64,000 nucleotides of DNA from Kitasatospora sp052076145 (GCF_052076145.1 NZ_CP197246.1:1860001-1924000); one strand, 5' to 3'; counted from the stretch's first letter, positions 18,583-28,116 are shown. Translations and numbers: made by a program. The notes: generated from the letters alone by a model not told the origin.

Positions 18583-20064
18583 TCAGGCCGGCAGCGGCAG
18601 GCGGACGGTGAAGACCGTGCGGCCAGGCCGGCTGTTCACGGTGACGGTGCCGCCGTGCGCGGTCACGACGGCGTGCACGATGGCGAGCCCCAGGCCCGTA
18701 CTCCCTGCTTTACGGGAGCGGGCGAGGTCGCCGCGTACGAAGCGCTCGAAGACCCGCCCGGCCAGCTCGGGGTCGATGCCCGGCCCGGTGTCGGTGACGG
18801 TCAGTTCGACGGCCGCCGGGGTGGTGGCGAGCCGGAGGGTGACCTCGGTGCCCTCGGAGGTGTGGGTGCGGGCGTTCGCCAGCAGGTTGGCGACCAGCTG
18901 GCGCAGCCGGTCGGCGTCGCCCGTGCACAGGACGGGCTCGGGCGGCAGGTCGAGCCGCCAGCGGTGGCCCGGACCGGCCGCGCGGGCGTCGGCCGTGCAG
19001 TCCAGGGCGATCCGGGTGAGGTCGGTCTCGTCGCGGGCGAGCGGGCGGCCCGCGTCCAGCCGGGCCAGCAGCAGCAGGTCGTCGACGATGGCGCCCATCC
19101 GCTGGGACTCGGCGTCGATCCGGGTCAGCGAGTGCCTGGTCTCCTCCGGCAGCGGCCCGGGGTGACGCAGCGCCAGCTCGGCATGGCCCCGGATGGTCGC
19201 GACCGGGGTGCGCAGCTCGTGCCCGGCGTCGGCCGCGAACGCCCGCAGCCGCTCCTCCACCGAGTGCCGCTGGGCGAGCGCCTGCCCGACATGGCCGAGC
19301 ATCCGGTTGAGCGCGGCGCCGACCCGCCCGACCTCCGTCCGGGGGTCGTCGTCCGGCACCCGTACGGAGAGTTGCACCTCGCCGCTGGCCAGCGGCAGCC
19401 CGCTGACCCGCTCGGCGGCCGTCACCACCCGGCCCAGCGGGCGCAGCGCGAGGCCGATCCACAGGGCCCCGGCGACGCCGGTCACCGCCAGGGCGACGGC
19501 GAAGACCACCAGTTCGACGGTGACCAGCTGATGCACCGTCGCCTCGACCGGGCTCAGCGGCAGGCCCGTGACCAGCACGTCGCCGTCCTGCCCGGCGGTC
19601 GCCCGCAGGCGGTAGCCCGGCAGCCCGGAGAGCCCAAGGGTGCGGGCCGGGCCGCCGACCGGCAGCGCGGCGAGCGCCCGCTCGTCGGCCGGGCTCAGCT
19701 GCACCAGGTCGTCGGTGTCGGCGGCCCGGCTGCCCGCCGCGACCTCGGGATCGTCGGCGTCACCGTCGACCACCCCGGCGTTGGTGACGACGCCCTTCAT
19801 CAGCCGGGCGCCGAAGGTGCCCGGGGCCTGGGCGCGGGTGTCGCTGCGGGCCGTTCCCGGCCGTCCGTCGGCGGCGTGCTCCAGGCTGGCGGCGTAGCGG
19901 CCGCCGGTGTCGGAGAGCTGCTGGTCGAGCCGGGCGACCAGGAAGTGGCGCAGCGCCTCGGTGGTGGCCAGGCCGACCCCGCCGCAGGTCAGCACCAGCA
20001 GCGCGAGCACCCCGGCGATCAGCCGGGAGCGGAGCGTACGGAGCGGTCGTCCCAGGGCTCTCAT
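18583..20064 (-). CDS. Two-component sensor histidine kinase
   Basis: The 493-residue kinase starts at ATG 20064, overlapping the response-regulator stop by four bases (ATGA). Two transmembrane segments (about 13-35 and 165-190) enclose an extracytoplasmic sensor domain of about 130 residues. A HAMP segment follows, then the phospho-acceptor H-box AGHELRTPVATIRGHAELAL. The ATP-binding domain shows N (QLVANLLANARTHT), DTGPGID and GSTGLGLAIV. It should autophosphorylate and pass phosphate to the adjacent OmpR-type regulator. The stimulus is unknown. The divergent flavin-redox genes beginning at 20996 are candidate targets by position. Confidence 0.92.
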   Translation of the reverse strand: MRALGRPLRTLRSRLIAGVLALLVLTCGGVGLATTEALRHFLVARLDQQLSDTGGRYAASLEHAADGRPGTARSDTRAQAPGTFGARLMKGVVTNAGVVDGDADDPEVAAGSRAADTDDLVQLSPADERALAALPVGGPARTLGLSGLPGYRLRATAGQDGDVLVTGLPLSPVEATVHQLVTVELVVFAVALAVTGVAGALWIGLALRPLGRVVTAAERVSGLPLASGEVQLSVRVPDDDPRTEVGRVGAALNRMLGHVGQALAQRHSVEERLRAFAADAGHELRTPVATIRGHAELALRHPGPLPEETRHSLTRIDAESQRMGAIVDDLLLLARLDAGRPLARDETDLTRIALDCTADARAAGPGHRWRLDLPPEPVLCTGDADRLRQLVANLLANARTHTSEGTEVTLRLATTPAAVELTVTDTGPGIDPELAGRVFERFVRGDLARSRKAGSTGLGLAIVHAVVTAHGGTVTVNSRPGRTVFTVRLPLPA

Positions 20065-20813
20065 CCGGCCGCTGCCTTGATGACGTACCCGGCGCCGCGC
20101 ACGGTGTGGATCATCGGCGGGCGGCCGTGGTCGATCTTCTTGCGCAGGTAGCTGACGTACAGCTCGACGACGTGCGCCTGCCCGCCGAAGTCGTACGACC
20201 AGACGGCGTCCAGGATCTGGGCCTTGCTCAGCACCTGCCGGGGGTGCTGGAGCAGGTAGCGCAGCAGGGCGTACTCGGTGGGGCTCAGCTCGACGGGCTC
20301 GCCGCCCCGGGTGACCTCGCGGGCCTGCTCGTCCATGGTCAGATCGCCGAGGGTCAGGCCGTTCATGGGGGCCTCGGGCTCGGGCGGGGCCGAGCGCCGG
20401 AGCAGGGCCCGGAGGCGGACCATGACCTCGGCGAGGCTGAACGGCTTGGTGACGTAGTCGTCGCCACCCGCCGCGAGACCGGCGATCCGGTCCTCGACGG
20501 CGTCGCGGGCGGTCAGGAAGAGCACCCGGATCTCCGGCTGCCGGGCCTGGATGCGGCGGAGCACCTCCATGCCGTCCAGCCCCGGCAGCATCATGTCCAG
20601 TACCACGGCGTGCGGCCGCCAGCTCGCCGCCGACTCGACGGCGCCCGGTCCGTCGACCGCGCCCCGGGCCTCCCAGCCCTCGTAGCGCAGGGCGCCGCAG
20701 AGCACCTCGACCAGATCGGGCTCGTCGTCGACCACCAGCACCCGCCACGGCGACTGGTCGGGGGCTGTGTCCATGGGCGCATCCATCGGGTCCGGGGGTG
20801 GTCCGGCACTCAT
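20061..20813 (-). CDS. OmpR-family response regulator
   Basis: The 250-residue regulator starts at ATG 20813, with GAGG seven bases upstream. The receiver domain (about 20-140) has the acidic pair DDEPD, the phospho-acceptor in VVLDMMLPGLDG and the lysine in YVTKPFS. The DNA-binding winged helix follows, including LSPTEYALLRYLLQHPRQVLS and YVSYLRKKID ... RGAGYVIK. It forms an operon with the kinase downstream. The 182-bp gap to the divergent gene at 20996 should hold both promoters and probable binding sites, though no clear direct repeat was recognised. Confidence 0.93.
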   Translation of the reverse strand: MSAGPPPDPMDAPMDTAPDQSPWRVLVVDDEPDLVEVLCGALRYEGWEARGAVDGPGAVESAASWRPHAVVLDMMLPGLDGMEVLRRIQARQPEIRVLFLTARDAVEDRIAGLAAGGDDYVTKPFSLAEVMVRLRALLRRSAPPEPEAPMNGLTLGDLTMDEQAREVTRGGEPVELSPTEYALLRYLLQHPRQVLSKAQILDAVWSYDFGGQAHVVELYVSYLRKKIDHGRPPMIHTVRGAGYVIKAAAG

Positions 20814-20995
20814 TCTGTGCCCTCGCCATGAGAATGCGCTGAGATCCACCGCATGCCACCGACCGGGTCGCACCTACTCCGACCTGCAGATCTGTCGCCG
20901 TTCGGGTGTTGGCAGGGGATGGCATTCAGAGGCAATTGAGAGCTTTCGGTGTCAGGGTTGGCGATCTCGAACACCCCACCGACCAGGGAGGCCCC

Positions 20996-22342
20996 ATGAG
21001 CGTACGGACCCGTGAGGCCGTGCCGTGGGCAGCCCTGACCGCGATCGGCATCGGCGGCGCCGGGGTACTGGCGATCTGGTGGCAGTACACCCCCGGTGTG
21101 CGCGGAGCAGCCGGGTGGCTGACCGGCGCCGGACAGATCACCGGCCTGCTCGCCGGGTACACCGCGCCGGTGCTGCTGCTCCTGATGGCCCGGCTGCCGC
21201 TGCTGGAGCGCGAGGTCGGCGCCGACCGGCTCGCCCGCTGGCACGCCCGGGGCGGCCGGTACCTGGTCGGGCTCGTCCTCGCACACGTCCTGACCATCGT
21301 CTGGGGCTACTCGCTCACCGACGGCCGGGGCGTCCTCGGGGAGGGCGTCCGGATCGTCCTCGACTACCCCGAGATGATCAAGGCCGCCCTCGCCACCCTG
21401 CTGATGCTCGGCACCGGCGCCGTCTCCGCCGCAGCCGCCCGACGGCGCCTCAGCCACGAGGTCTGGTACTACCTCCACCTCGCCACCTACCTCGCCGTCG
21501 CGCTCGGCTTCGGCCACCAGCTCGCCAACGGCGCCCAGCTCGGCGAAGGCCCCGCCCGCGCTGCCTGGTACGCGCTCTACCTGGGCACCGCCGTGCTGCT
21601 CGGCTGGTACCGGCTGGCCGTCCCGTACCTGCGCGACCGGCGGCACCGGCTGCGCGTCGCCGAGATCCGGCCGGAGGGCCCCGGGGTCGTCTCGCTCTTC
21701 CTCACCGGGCAGCGGCTGGACGAGCTCGGCGCCGAGGCAGGCCAGTTCTTCCGCCTCCAGTTCCAGACCCCCGGGCTGCGCTGGGCCGCCAACCCGTACT
21801 CGCTCTCCGCTCCCCCGCACCCGCGCTTCCTCCGCTTCACCGTCAAGGACCTGGGCGCCCACAGCGCGGCCGTCGCCCGGCTCCGGCCCGGCACCCGCGT
21901 CCGCGCCGAAGGCCCGTACGGCGCCTTCACGGCCCGCCGGCTGCCCGACCCCGCCGCCCCCACCGGCGCCGACGCCCGCACCCGGCGCCGCTCGCATCCC
22001 GTCCTGCTGCTGGGCGCGGGCGTCGGCATCACCCCGCTGCGCGCGCTCTTCGAGACCCTGCCCGGCGAGGTGACGCTCGTCCAGCGGGCCCACAGCGCCT
22101 CTGACGTCCTGTTCCGCTCCGAGCTCGCGGCCGTCGCCGCCACCCGTGGCGCCCGGGTGCACGAGCTCCTCGGCAGCCGCGCCGAGGTCGGCGACCTCGG
22201 TGCCGCCCTGGCCCGCCTCGTCCCCGGCCTGGCCCGGCACGAGGTCTTCCTCTGCGGCCCGGACGCCCTGACCGAGGAGGCCGTCCGCGCCCTGCGGGCC
22301 GCCGGGGTCCGCCGCATCCACCACGAGTCCTTCGTCCTCTGA
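20996..22342 (+). CDS. Ferric-reductase-like transmembrane flavoprotein oxidoreductase
   Basis: The 448-residue product starts at ATG 20996 after GGGAGG. The first 220 residues form about six membrane helices with His pairs suited to heme ligation: RWHARGGRYLVGLVLAHVL, then LSHEVWYYLHLATYL and GFGHQLANG. The C-terminal half is a ferredoxin-reductase-like module: FAD-binding NPYSLSAPP, an NAD-binding segment LLLGAGVGITPLRALFE and a terminal LCGPDAL. It should pass electrons from NAD(P)H via FAD and heme across the membrane. The next two genes encode an FMN-binding protein and its flavin transferase, suggesting that exported covalently bound FMN is the electron acceptor. Confidence 0.85.
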   Translation: MSVRTREAVPWAALTAIGIGGAGVLAIWWQYTPGVRGAAGWLTGAGQITGLLAGYTAPVLLLLMARLPLLEREVGADRLARWHARGGRYLVGLVLAHVLTIVWGYSLTDGRGVLGEGVRIVLDYPEMIKAALATLLMLGTGAVSAAAARRRLSHEVWYYLHLATYLAVALGFGHQLANGAQLGEGPARAAWYALYLGTAVLLGWYRLAVPYLRDRRHRLRVAEIRPEGPGVVSLFLTGQRLDELGAEAGQFFRLQFQTPGLRWAANPYSLSAPPHPRFLRFTVKDLGAHSAAVARLRPGTRVRAEGPYGAFTARRLPDPAAPTGADARTRRRSHPVLLLGAGVGITPLRALFETLPGEVTLVQRAHSASDVLFRSELAAVAATRGARVHELLGSRAEVGDLGAALARLVPGLARHEVFLCGPDALTEEAVRALRAAGVRRIHHESFVL

Positions 22343-22352
22343 GGAGCCTTCC

Positions 22353-22844
22353 GTGCGCCGAGCCGTCGTCACCACCAGCGCCACCCTGGCCGGGGTGGTC
22401 CTGCTGCTCTCCCTCAAGACCCCCGAGAGCGGCGGACACCTCGGGGCTGCCACGAAGGTGATCAGCTCCGCCCCTTCCGGCGCGTCCGACGCCTCCGACA
22501 CCTCGGGTGCCTCCGGTGCCTCCCCGTCTGCCTCGGCCTCGGCGTCGGCCCCCGCTACCGCCACCGCCTCGCGCTCCATCACGGGGACGGCCGCCGACAC
22601 CCGGTACGGGGCCGTCCAGGTCAGGGTCACGCTCGCCGGGAAGAAGATCTCCCGGATCGACGTCCTCCAGTACCCCACCGAGAGCCACCGCGACCAGGAG
22701 ATCAACACGTACGCGCTCCCCCAGCTCAACCAGGAGGCGATGGACGCCCAGAGCGCCCAGATCGACGTCGTCTCCGGCGCGACCTACACCAGTGACGGCT
22801 ACACCCGCTCCCTGCAGAGCGCCCTCGACCAGGTCGGCCTGTGA
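22353..22844 (+). CDS. Exported FMN-binding-domain protein, flavinylation target
   Basis: The 163-residue product starts at GTG 22353 behind GAGGAG. An N-terminal membrane segment (about 5-22) is followed by a Ser/Ala-rich linker and an FMN-binding domain (about 75-163). The motif DVVSGATYT (138-146) fits the Dxx(S/T)GAT consensus in which Thr144 receives FMN through a phosphoester bond. The downstream gene, which encodes the transferase, overlaps this one by four bases. It probably works outside the membrane as the electron carrier for the upstream reductase. Confidence 0.85.
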   Translation: MRRAVVTTSATLAGVVLLLSLKTPESGGHLGAATKVISSAPSGASDASDTSGASGASPSASASASAPATATASRSITGTAADTRYGAVQVRVTLAGKKISRIDVLQYPTESHRDQEINTYALPQLNQEAMDAQSAQIDVVSGATYTSDGYTRSLQSALDQVGL

Positions 22845-23608
22845 AGCCCGGCTCGCCGACGAAACCTGATGCCACCTTCCGCCATGCAGAGCAAGTCATG
22901 GGCACGGTCTTCTCGTTCGCCGTCCGCGACCCCTCCCCCGCCGTCGGGGCGGCCTTGCGCCAGGTGGTCGAACGGCTGCACCGGATCGACGAGGTGTTCT
23001 CCACCTACCGGCCCGACAGCCAGATCGAGCGGCTCGGGCGCGGCGAACTGACGCTCGCCCAGTGCGATCCGGAGGTCGGCGAGGTGCTGGAGCGCTGCCG
23101 CGAGACCGCCGCCGAGACGGGCGGCTGGTTCAACGCGCGGGCGGGCACACTCCTCGACCCGAGCGGATGGGTGAAGGGGTGGGCGGTCGAGGAGGCGTCG
23201 CGGATGCTGCAGGCGGCAGGCTCGACCGCACACAGCGTCAGCGGCGGCGGTGACGTGCAGACCTGCGGCGGCCCCTGGCGAATCGGCATCGCCCACCCGC
23301 TGCGGCCCGGCACCCTGGCCGCCGTCCTCACCGACCACGACTTCGCGGTCGCCACCTCCGGCACCGCCGAACGCGGCCCGCACATCCTCGACCCGCACAC
23401 CGGCCGCCCGGCCGACGGCTTCGCCTCACTCACGCTGACCGGCCGTCGGCTCGCCCGCACCGACGCCTGGGCCACCGCCGTGTTCGCCATGGGCCCCGAG
23501 CGCGGCCTCGCCTGGGCCGAGGCCCGCCCGGAGGTCGAGGCGTTCGCCGTCCTGCCCGACGGCCGCACCCTCGGGACCACCGGCATCGGCCGATACCTGA
23601 CCGCCTGA
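22841..23608 (+). CDS. apbE: FAD:protein FMN transferase
   Basis: ApbE enzymes split FAD and attach FMN to a Thr of exported target proteins. The 255-residue product starts at GTG 22841, overlapping the FMN-binding protein gene (GTGA), so both are made together. Visible motifs include MGTVFSFAVRD near the start, DPSGWVKGWAVEEA, the Gly-rich VSGGGDVQTCGG, GPHILDPHTGRPADG and the metal-binding ARTDAWATAVFAMGPE. No cleaved lipoprotein signal is evident, although members of the family are usually exported or membrane-anchored. Confidence 0.9.
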   Translation: MKPGSPTKPDATFRHAEQVMGTVFSFAVRDPSPAVGAALRQVVERLHRIDEVFSTYRPDSQIERLGRGELTLAQCDPEVGEVLERCRETAAETGGWFNARAGTLLDPSGWVKGWAVEEASRMLQAAGSTAHSVSGGGDVQTCGGPWRIGIAHPLRPGTLAAVLTDHDFAVATSGTAERGPHILDPHTGRPADGFASLTLTGRRLARTDAWATAVFAMGPERGLAWAEARPEVEAFAVLPDGRTLGTTGIGRYLTA

Positions 23609-23644
23609 CGCCCCACCTTCCTCCGCCTGACCCCTGAAATGCCG

Positions 23645-23676
23645 AACGCCGCCGGGGCACGGGCCCCGACGGCGTT
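23645..23676. terminator. Hairpin between apbE and the small membrane protein gene
   Basis: AACGCCG (23645-23651) pairs with CGGCGTT (23670-23676), with the interior CGGGGC and GGCCCC continuing the stem. It is shared by the convergent genes. Confidence 0.7.
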
Positions 23677-23702
23677 GGGTCAGATTGTCGTTACTGCTAC
23701 TA

Positions 23703-23939
23703 CTACTTGTTCTCGCCCTTGCCCTTGCCCAGTGAGGGCAGCATGAGCAGGCCCGCGATGATCGCGAACAGGACGATCGGGGCCAGCACGTAAAGGCCGA
23801 GGGTCTGGGCAACGCTCAGACCGGCGCCCGGGTCGTCGCCGTCGTCCCGGGTCAGGGCCATGGCGGGCGACGTCATCAGCATCATCAGCGTGGCCGCTGC
23901 GGTGACCGCACCAGCGCGCAAAGCGTTCCTCTTGTCCAC
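23703..23939 (-). CDS. Small exported single-pass membrane protein
   Basis: The product has 78 residues from GTG 23939 (an upstream TTG at 23948 is possible). It has a signal-like N-terminus (ALRAGAVTAAATLMMLMTSPAMA), a short acidic stretch (TRDDGDDPG), one transmembrane helix (LGLYVLAPIVLFAIIAGLLM) and a basic tail GKGKGENK. I believe similar short proteins occur beside malQ in other streptomycetes, but this could not be checked. Function unknown. Confidence 0.7.
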   Translation of the reverse strand: MDKRNALRAGAVTAAATLMMLMTSPAMALTRDDGDDPGAGLSVAQTLGLYVLAPIVLFAIIAGLLMLPSLGKGKGENK

Positions 23940-23960
23940 GTTTCCCAAGGTACCGGGCGC

Positions 23961-26102
23961 TTACGACGCCTCGCGCGCCGGGGTGCGCCTTCCGAGCGCA
24001 GCGGTCACGCCCGCCGGGGCGGGGGCGGCGGCGATTCGTTCGAGGGTGAGCGGGGTGCCGGAGCCGTCGGCGACGGGGAGGCGCCAGTTCGGGTACTGGT
24101 CCCAGGTGCCCGGCAGGTTCTGCGGGCGCGGATCGCCGACGAGATCGGGCAGCCAGACGCCGACCAACTCGGCGGGGGTGGCGAGCAGGAAGGCGTACAG
24201 CGCCTCGGTGCTCAACTCCTCGCTCGCCCCGAGCAGTCCGAGCCGGCGCAACTCCTCCTTCCACTCCGCCAGTTCCACCCGTGCCTCGGCCTGCTCCTCC
24301 GCCACCGGACGGGCCAGCAGGCCGAGCCGGTCGCGCAGCTCGACGTGTTCGCCGGAGAGCCTGGCTGCGGTGCTCGGCAGGTCGTGTGTGGTGAGGGTGG
24401 CCAGGCAGGCGGCTCGCCAACGCTCGGGGGGAAGCACGGCGCCCTTGGCCTGCCAGTCGCGTTCGAACCACAGCACCGAGGTGCCGAGGATGCCCCGCCC
24501 CGCCAACTCCTCCCGCACGCCCGGCTCGACCGTCCCGAGGTCCTCGCCGATCACGTGGGCGCCCGCCCGGTACGCTTCCAGGGCGAGGACACCAAGCATC
24601 GCCTCCGCGTCGTAGCGGACGTACGCGCCCTGGGTCGGCGGGTGCCCGGCCGGCACCCACCAGAGCCGGAAGAGGCCCATCACGTGGTCGATCCGGATCG
24701 CCCCGGCGTGCCGGGCGGCTGCCCGCAGCAGCTCGGCGTACGGAGCGTAGCCGGTGGCGGCGAGCGCGTCGGGGCGCCAGGGTGGCAGGCCCCAGTCCTG
24801 GCCGTGGGCGTTGAAGGCGTCCGGCGGTGCACCGACCGAGATGCCCTCGGCCAGCACGTCCTGGAGCACCCAGGCGTCGGCGCCGTCGGGGTGCGCGCCG
24901 ACCGCGAGGTCGTGGATCAGGCCGATCGGCATCCCGGCTTCCTCGGCGGCGTGCTGGGCCGCACCGAGCTGCTCGTCCACCAGCCAGGCCAGCCAGCGGT
25001 GGAACTCCACCTGCTTCCCGAGCTCCGCCTTCGCTGCCGCGACCTGCGGGCTGTCCGGCCGCCGCAGCCCCTTCGACCAGCTGCGCCAGTCACTCCCGTG
25101 CGCCTCGGCGAGCGCACACCAGACCGCGTACTTCTCCAGCCACTCGCCCTCCCGCTCCACGAACGCCCGGTACGCCGCCTCGCGGCCGACACCGCGCGGC
25201 ACCTCGTGCAGGATCTCCAGCGCCCGCCGCTTCAGCTCCCACACGGCGTCCCGGTCGATCAGGCCGTCGTGCCGCAGCACCTCGCCCCGCAACCGCCGCG
25301 CCTTCTCGGCCAGTTCAGCCAGCTCGGCCTGCTCGCCGCTCCCGGCGTACGCGTACTCGGGGACGTCCTCGACCCGCAGGTGCACCGGGTCCGCGAACCG
25401 GCGCGAGGACGGCCGGTAGGGGGACGGGTCGGACGGGACACCGGGGAGCGCGGCGTGCAGCGGGTTGATCTGCAGGAAGGCAGCGCCCAGGTCGTTCCCC
25501 GACCACTGCGCGATCTCCTTCAGATCCCCCAAGTCGCCCATGCCCCAGGACCGTTCCGACAGCACGGAGTACAGCTGCGCAAGGAAGCCCCACCCGCGCG
25601 CGCCGAGCTCCGGCAGCCGCTGCGGCGCGACGATCAACGTCGCCGTCTGCTCCCGGCCCTTCGCCCGCACCCGCAACCGGTGCCGCCCGAGCGGCAGGTC
25701 AGCTGGCAGCCAGTGCGAGCGCCCAGCGGGCAGCGTCCACTCCCCACCCGCCTCCAGCTCCACACTCAACCGCGCCTCGGCCGGCACGTCCAACGCCGTC
25801 CGCCGCCCCGACCTGACGACCACACAGCTCGGCACCAACCGCCCGGCCACCTCGGCCCGATGCCGCTCCAACTCCCCCTCGACCGCCTCCGGACTCCCCG
25901 CATCCACCCCGAGCGCCGCCAACACCGCCACCAACGTGTGCGGCGCCACCAACACCGGCCCACTCCCGGGGTCGTACGTACTGTCCACCCCATGCGCATG
26001 CGCCAACGCCACCAACTCCGGCGAGGGCAGCGGGGCATCCGCCCCCTCCCCGCCAGGACTCAGGTGCGGACCAGCATCGGCAGGATCAAGAAAAGCGGCC
26101 AC
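23961..26102 (-). CDS. malQ: 4-alpha-glucanotransferase (GH77)
   Basis: Amylomaltase moves alpha-1,4-glucan segments between maltodextrins in the cytoplasm. The start GTG 26102 lies nine bases after GGAG, and the product is 713 residues, a normal actinobacterial length that includes an N-terminal beta-rich extension of about 150 residues. Catalytic and binding segments include SPYRPSSRRFADPVHL, the nucleophile region AIRIDHVMGLFRLWWVP, the acid/base region HVIGEDLGTV and TTHDLPSTAARLSG. It marks the left edge of the mobile-element cluster that begins near 26.2 kb. Confidence 0.95.
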   Translation of the reverse strand: MAAFLDPADAGPHLSPGGEGADAPLPSPELVALAHAHGVDSTYDPGSGPVLVAPHTLVAVLAALGVDAGSPEAVEGELERHRAEVAGRLVPSCVVVRSGRRTALDVPAEARLSVELEAGGEWTLPAGRSHWLPADLPLGRHRLRVRAKGREQTATLIVAPQRLPELGARGWGFLAQLYSVLSERSWGMGDLGDLKEIAQWSGNDLGAAFLQINPLHAALPGVPSDPSPYRPSSRRFADPVHLRVEDVPEYAYAGSGEQAELAELAEKARRLRGEVLRHDGLIDRDAVWELKRRALEILHEVPRGVGREAAYRAFVEREGEWLEKYAVWCALAEAHGSDWRSWSKGLRRPDSPQVAAAKAELGKQVEFHRWLAWLVDEQLGAAQHAAEEAGMPIGLIHDLAVGAHPDGADAWVLQDVLAEGISVGAPPDAFNAHGQDWGLPPWRPDALAATGYAPYAELLRAAARHAGAIRIDHVMGLFRLWWVPAGHPPTQGAYVRYDAEAMLGVLALEAYRAGAHVIGEDLGTVEPGVREELAGRGILGTSVLWFERDWQAKGAVLPPERWRAACLATLTTHDLPSTAARLSGEHVELRDRLGLLARPVAEEQAEARVELAEWKEELRRLGLLGASEELSTEALYAFLLATPAELVGVWLPDLVGDPRPQNLPGTWDQYPNWRLPVADGSGTPLTLERIAAAPAPAGVTAALGRRTPAREAS

Positions 26103-26308
26103 TCTTGGGCTCCTGTGCTCTGAGGAGACGCCGTACAGGACAGCCCCAGTCCTACCCGCCCAAGCCCACGCCGACCCCGCAACGACACGGAATGCCGACC
26201 GAACTGCCCCCGCCAGGCCCGGGTTCGACGTAATTCGTGGTTTCTAGAGGTCCTGCCGGGTTGAACACGCAGGTCATCGGGCTGCGGTGGGCCCTGAAGC
26301 CCAAGAGT

Positions 26309-28116
26309 GCCTAGAGACGCGATTTTTATGATTCGCCTGCGCTGGCCTGTGGCTTCGACCTATCGTCTGGAGTCGTGTACGTGAAGACGACGAAGCGAGA
26401 GAACAAGTCCGGGACGGTCCGGTACCTGCACCTCGCCCACAACGAGTGGGATCCGGCGAAGGGGCGGGCGGTGCCGAAGGTGCTGTTCACCTTCGGCCGC
26501 GAGGACGACCTGGACCGCGACGCGGTCAAGCGCCTGGTCGCGTCTCTATCGAGGCTGCTGGAACCGGGGGACGCCCTGGCCGCGACTGCCGCGTCGGACC
26601 TGGAGTTCATCTCCTCGGTGCCGTTCGGCGGCGCCTACGTGCTCGACCACCTGTGGCGCCGACTGAGGATCGACCAGATTGTGGCCCGGGTCGGGCAGCC
26701 CAAGCGGGGCCGGCGCCGGGACATGACCGCGACCGAGCGGGTGCTGTTCGCCCTGGTCGCCAACCGCGCGCTGGCCCCGTCCTCCAAGCTCGCGGCGGCG
26801 GAGTGGGTCACGAACGACGTGCACATCGACGGCCTGGCTGAGGCCGGCGAACAGGCCTGCTACCGGGCGATGGACTGGCTGCACGAGGTGAAGGACGACC
26901 TGGAGAAGCAGGTGTTCGACGAGGTCGCGAACCTGCTGAACCTGGAGGTGGACCTGCTGTTCTTCGACACCACCAGCACCTACTTCGAGCTCGAGGAGCC
27001 TGACGAACCGGTCGCCCGCGACAACACCGGCCGCAGGCTGGAGGGCGACGGCCAGGCAGACGACGACGCGAAGCCGGTCGGGTTCCGCACCTACGGCAAG
27101 TCGAAGGACTCCCGCGACGACCTGCCGCAGATCGTGATCGGCATGGCCGTCACCAGGGACGGCATCCCCGTGCGCTGCTGGTGCTGGCCGGGCAACGCCT
27201 CCGACCAGGCACTGATCCGGCAGGTCAAGGACGAGATGCGGGACTGGACCCTCTCCAAGATCGTGTGGGTGGCCGACCGCGGCTTCTCCTCGGCCGAGAA
27301 CCGCCGCTACCTGCGCAAGGGCGACCACGCCTACATCATCGGCGAGAAGCTCCGTTCCGGGAGCCCCGAGGTGCAGGCCGCGCTGTCCCGGCAGGGCCGC
27401 TACCAGGACGTCGGCGAGAACATGCGCGTCAAGGAAGTGCGGATATCCGACACCGACCGGTTCGTGATCTGCCACAACCCCGAAGCGGCCGAGCGTGACC
27501 GGCACATGCGTGAACAACTCGTCGCCCAACTAGGCGACTTGATCGCCGGCACCGACAAGCTCAGCGACTTCAAGCGGGGTGAACTGCGCGGGAGGATCGC
27601 CGACAAGCCCGGCCTGAACCGCTACCTGCGTGCCACCCCGGCCGGCAAGCTCCGCATCGACCAGGCGAAGACCAAGGCCGAGGAGAACCTCGACGGGAAG
27701 TACCTCCTGCGCTGCTCGGACCCCCACCTGACCGCCGAGGACATCGCGCTCGGCTACAAGCAGCTGCTGGAAGTCGAGCGCGGCTGGCGCGACATGAAGC
27801 AGATCATCGACCTGCGGCCCGTCTACCACCGCCTCGAAGAACGCATCCGAGCCCACGTCATCCTGTGCTGGCTCGCACTCCTGTTGATCCGGATCACCGA
27901 GACCACCACCGGCGACACCTGGCCGCACATCCGACGCGAGCTCGACCGCCTCCACCTGGGCACCTTCGCCGGCCCTGCCGGAACCTTCCAGCAGGTCACC
28001 GCCCTGACGAAGCCCCAGCGAGACCTGCTCGCGAAGCTGCAGATCCCCGTCCCCAAGCAGGTCGTCGCGCTTCAGCCCGCAACCCGCTGACCAGCAGAAA
28101 CGTGACCGCCTAGAGA
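26309..28116 (+). mobile_element. IS1634-like (IS4 superfamily) insertion sequence, approximate limits
   Basis: The element contains one transposase gene. The nonamer GCCTAGAGA occurs at 26309-26317 and again in the same orientation at 28108-28116, bracketing the gene, and may be a target duplication or part of the ends. I could not find convincing terminal inverted repeats, so the limits are tentative. Confidence 0.5.
26375..28090 (+). CDS. IS1634-type DDE transposase
   Basis: The product has 571 residues. The start GTG 26375 gives the family-like N-terminus MYVKTTKRENKSGTVRYLHLAHNEW; GTG 26381 has better spacing to GGAG. The catalytic core has the first Asp in LLFFDTTSTYFELEE (about residue 195), the second in VWVADRGFSS (about 300) and a Glu region in LLEVERGWRDMKQI (about 470), consistent with an intact DDE enzyme. 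No frameshift is seen, so the element may be active. Confidence 0.88.
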   Translation: MYVKTTKRENKSGTVRYLHLAHNEWDPAKGRAVPKVLFTFGREDDLDRDAVKRLVASLSRLLEPGDALAATAASDLEFISSVPFGGAYVLDHLWRRLRIDQIVARVGQPKRGRRRDMTATERVLFALVANRALAPSSKLAAAEWVTNDVHIDGLAEAGEQACYRAMDWLHEVKDDLEKQVFDEVANLLNLEVDLLFFDTTSTYFELEEPDEPVARDNTGRRLEGDGQADDDAKPVGFRTYGKSKDSRDDLPQIVIGMAVTRDGIPVRCWCWPGNASDQALIRQVKDEMRDWTLSKIVWVADRGFSSAENRRYLRKGDHAYIIGEKLRSGSPEVQAALSRQGRYQDVGENMRVKEVRISDTDRFVICHNPEAAERDRHMREQLVAQLGDLIAGTDKLSDFKRGELRGRIADKPGLNRYLRATPAGKLRIDQAKTKAEENLDGKYLLRCSDPHLTAEDIALGYKQLLEVERGWRDMKQIIDLRPVYHRLEERIRAHVILCWLALLLIRITETTTGDTWPHIRRELDRLHLGTFAGPAGTFQQVTALTKPQRDLLAKLQIPVPKQVVALQPATR

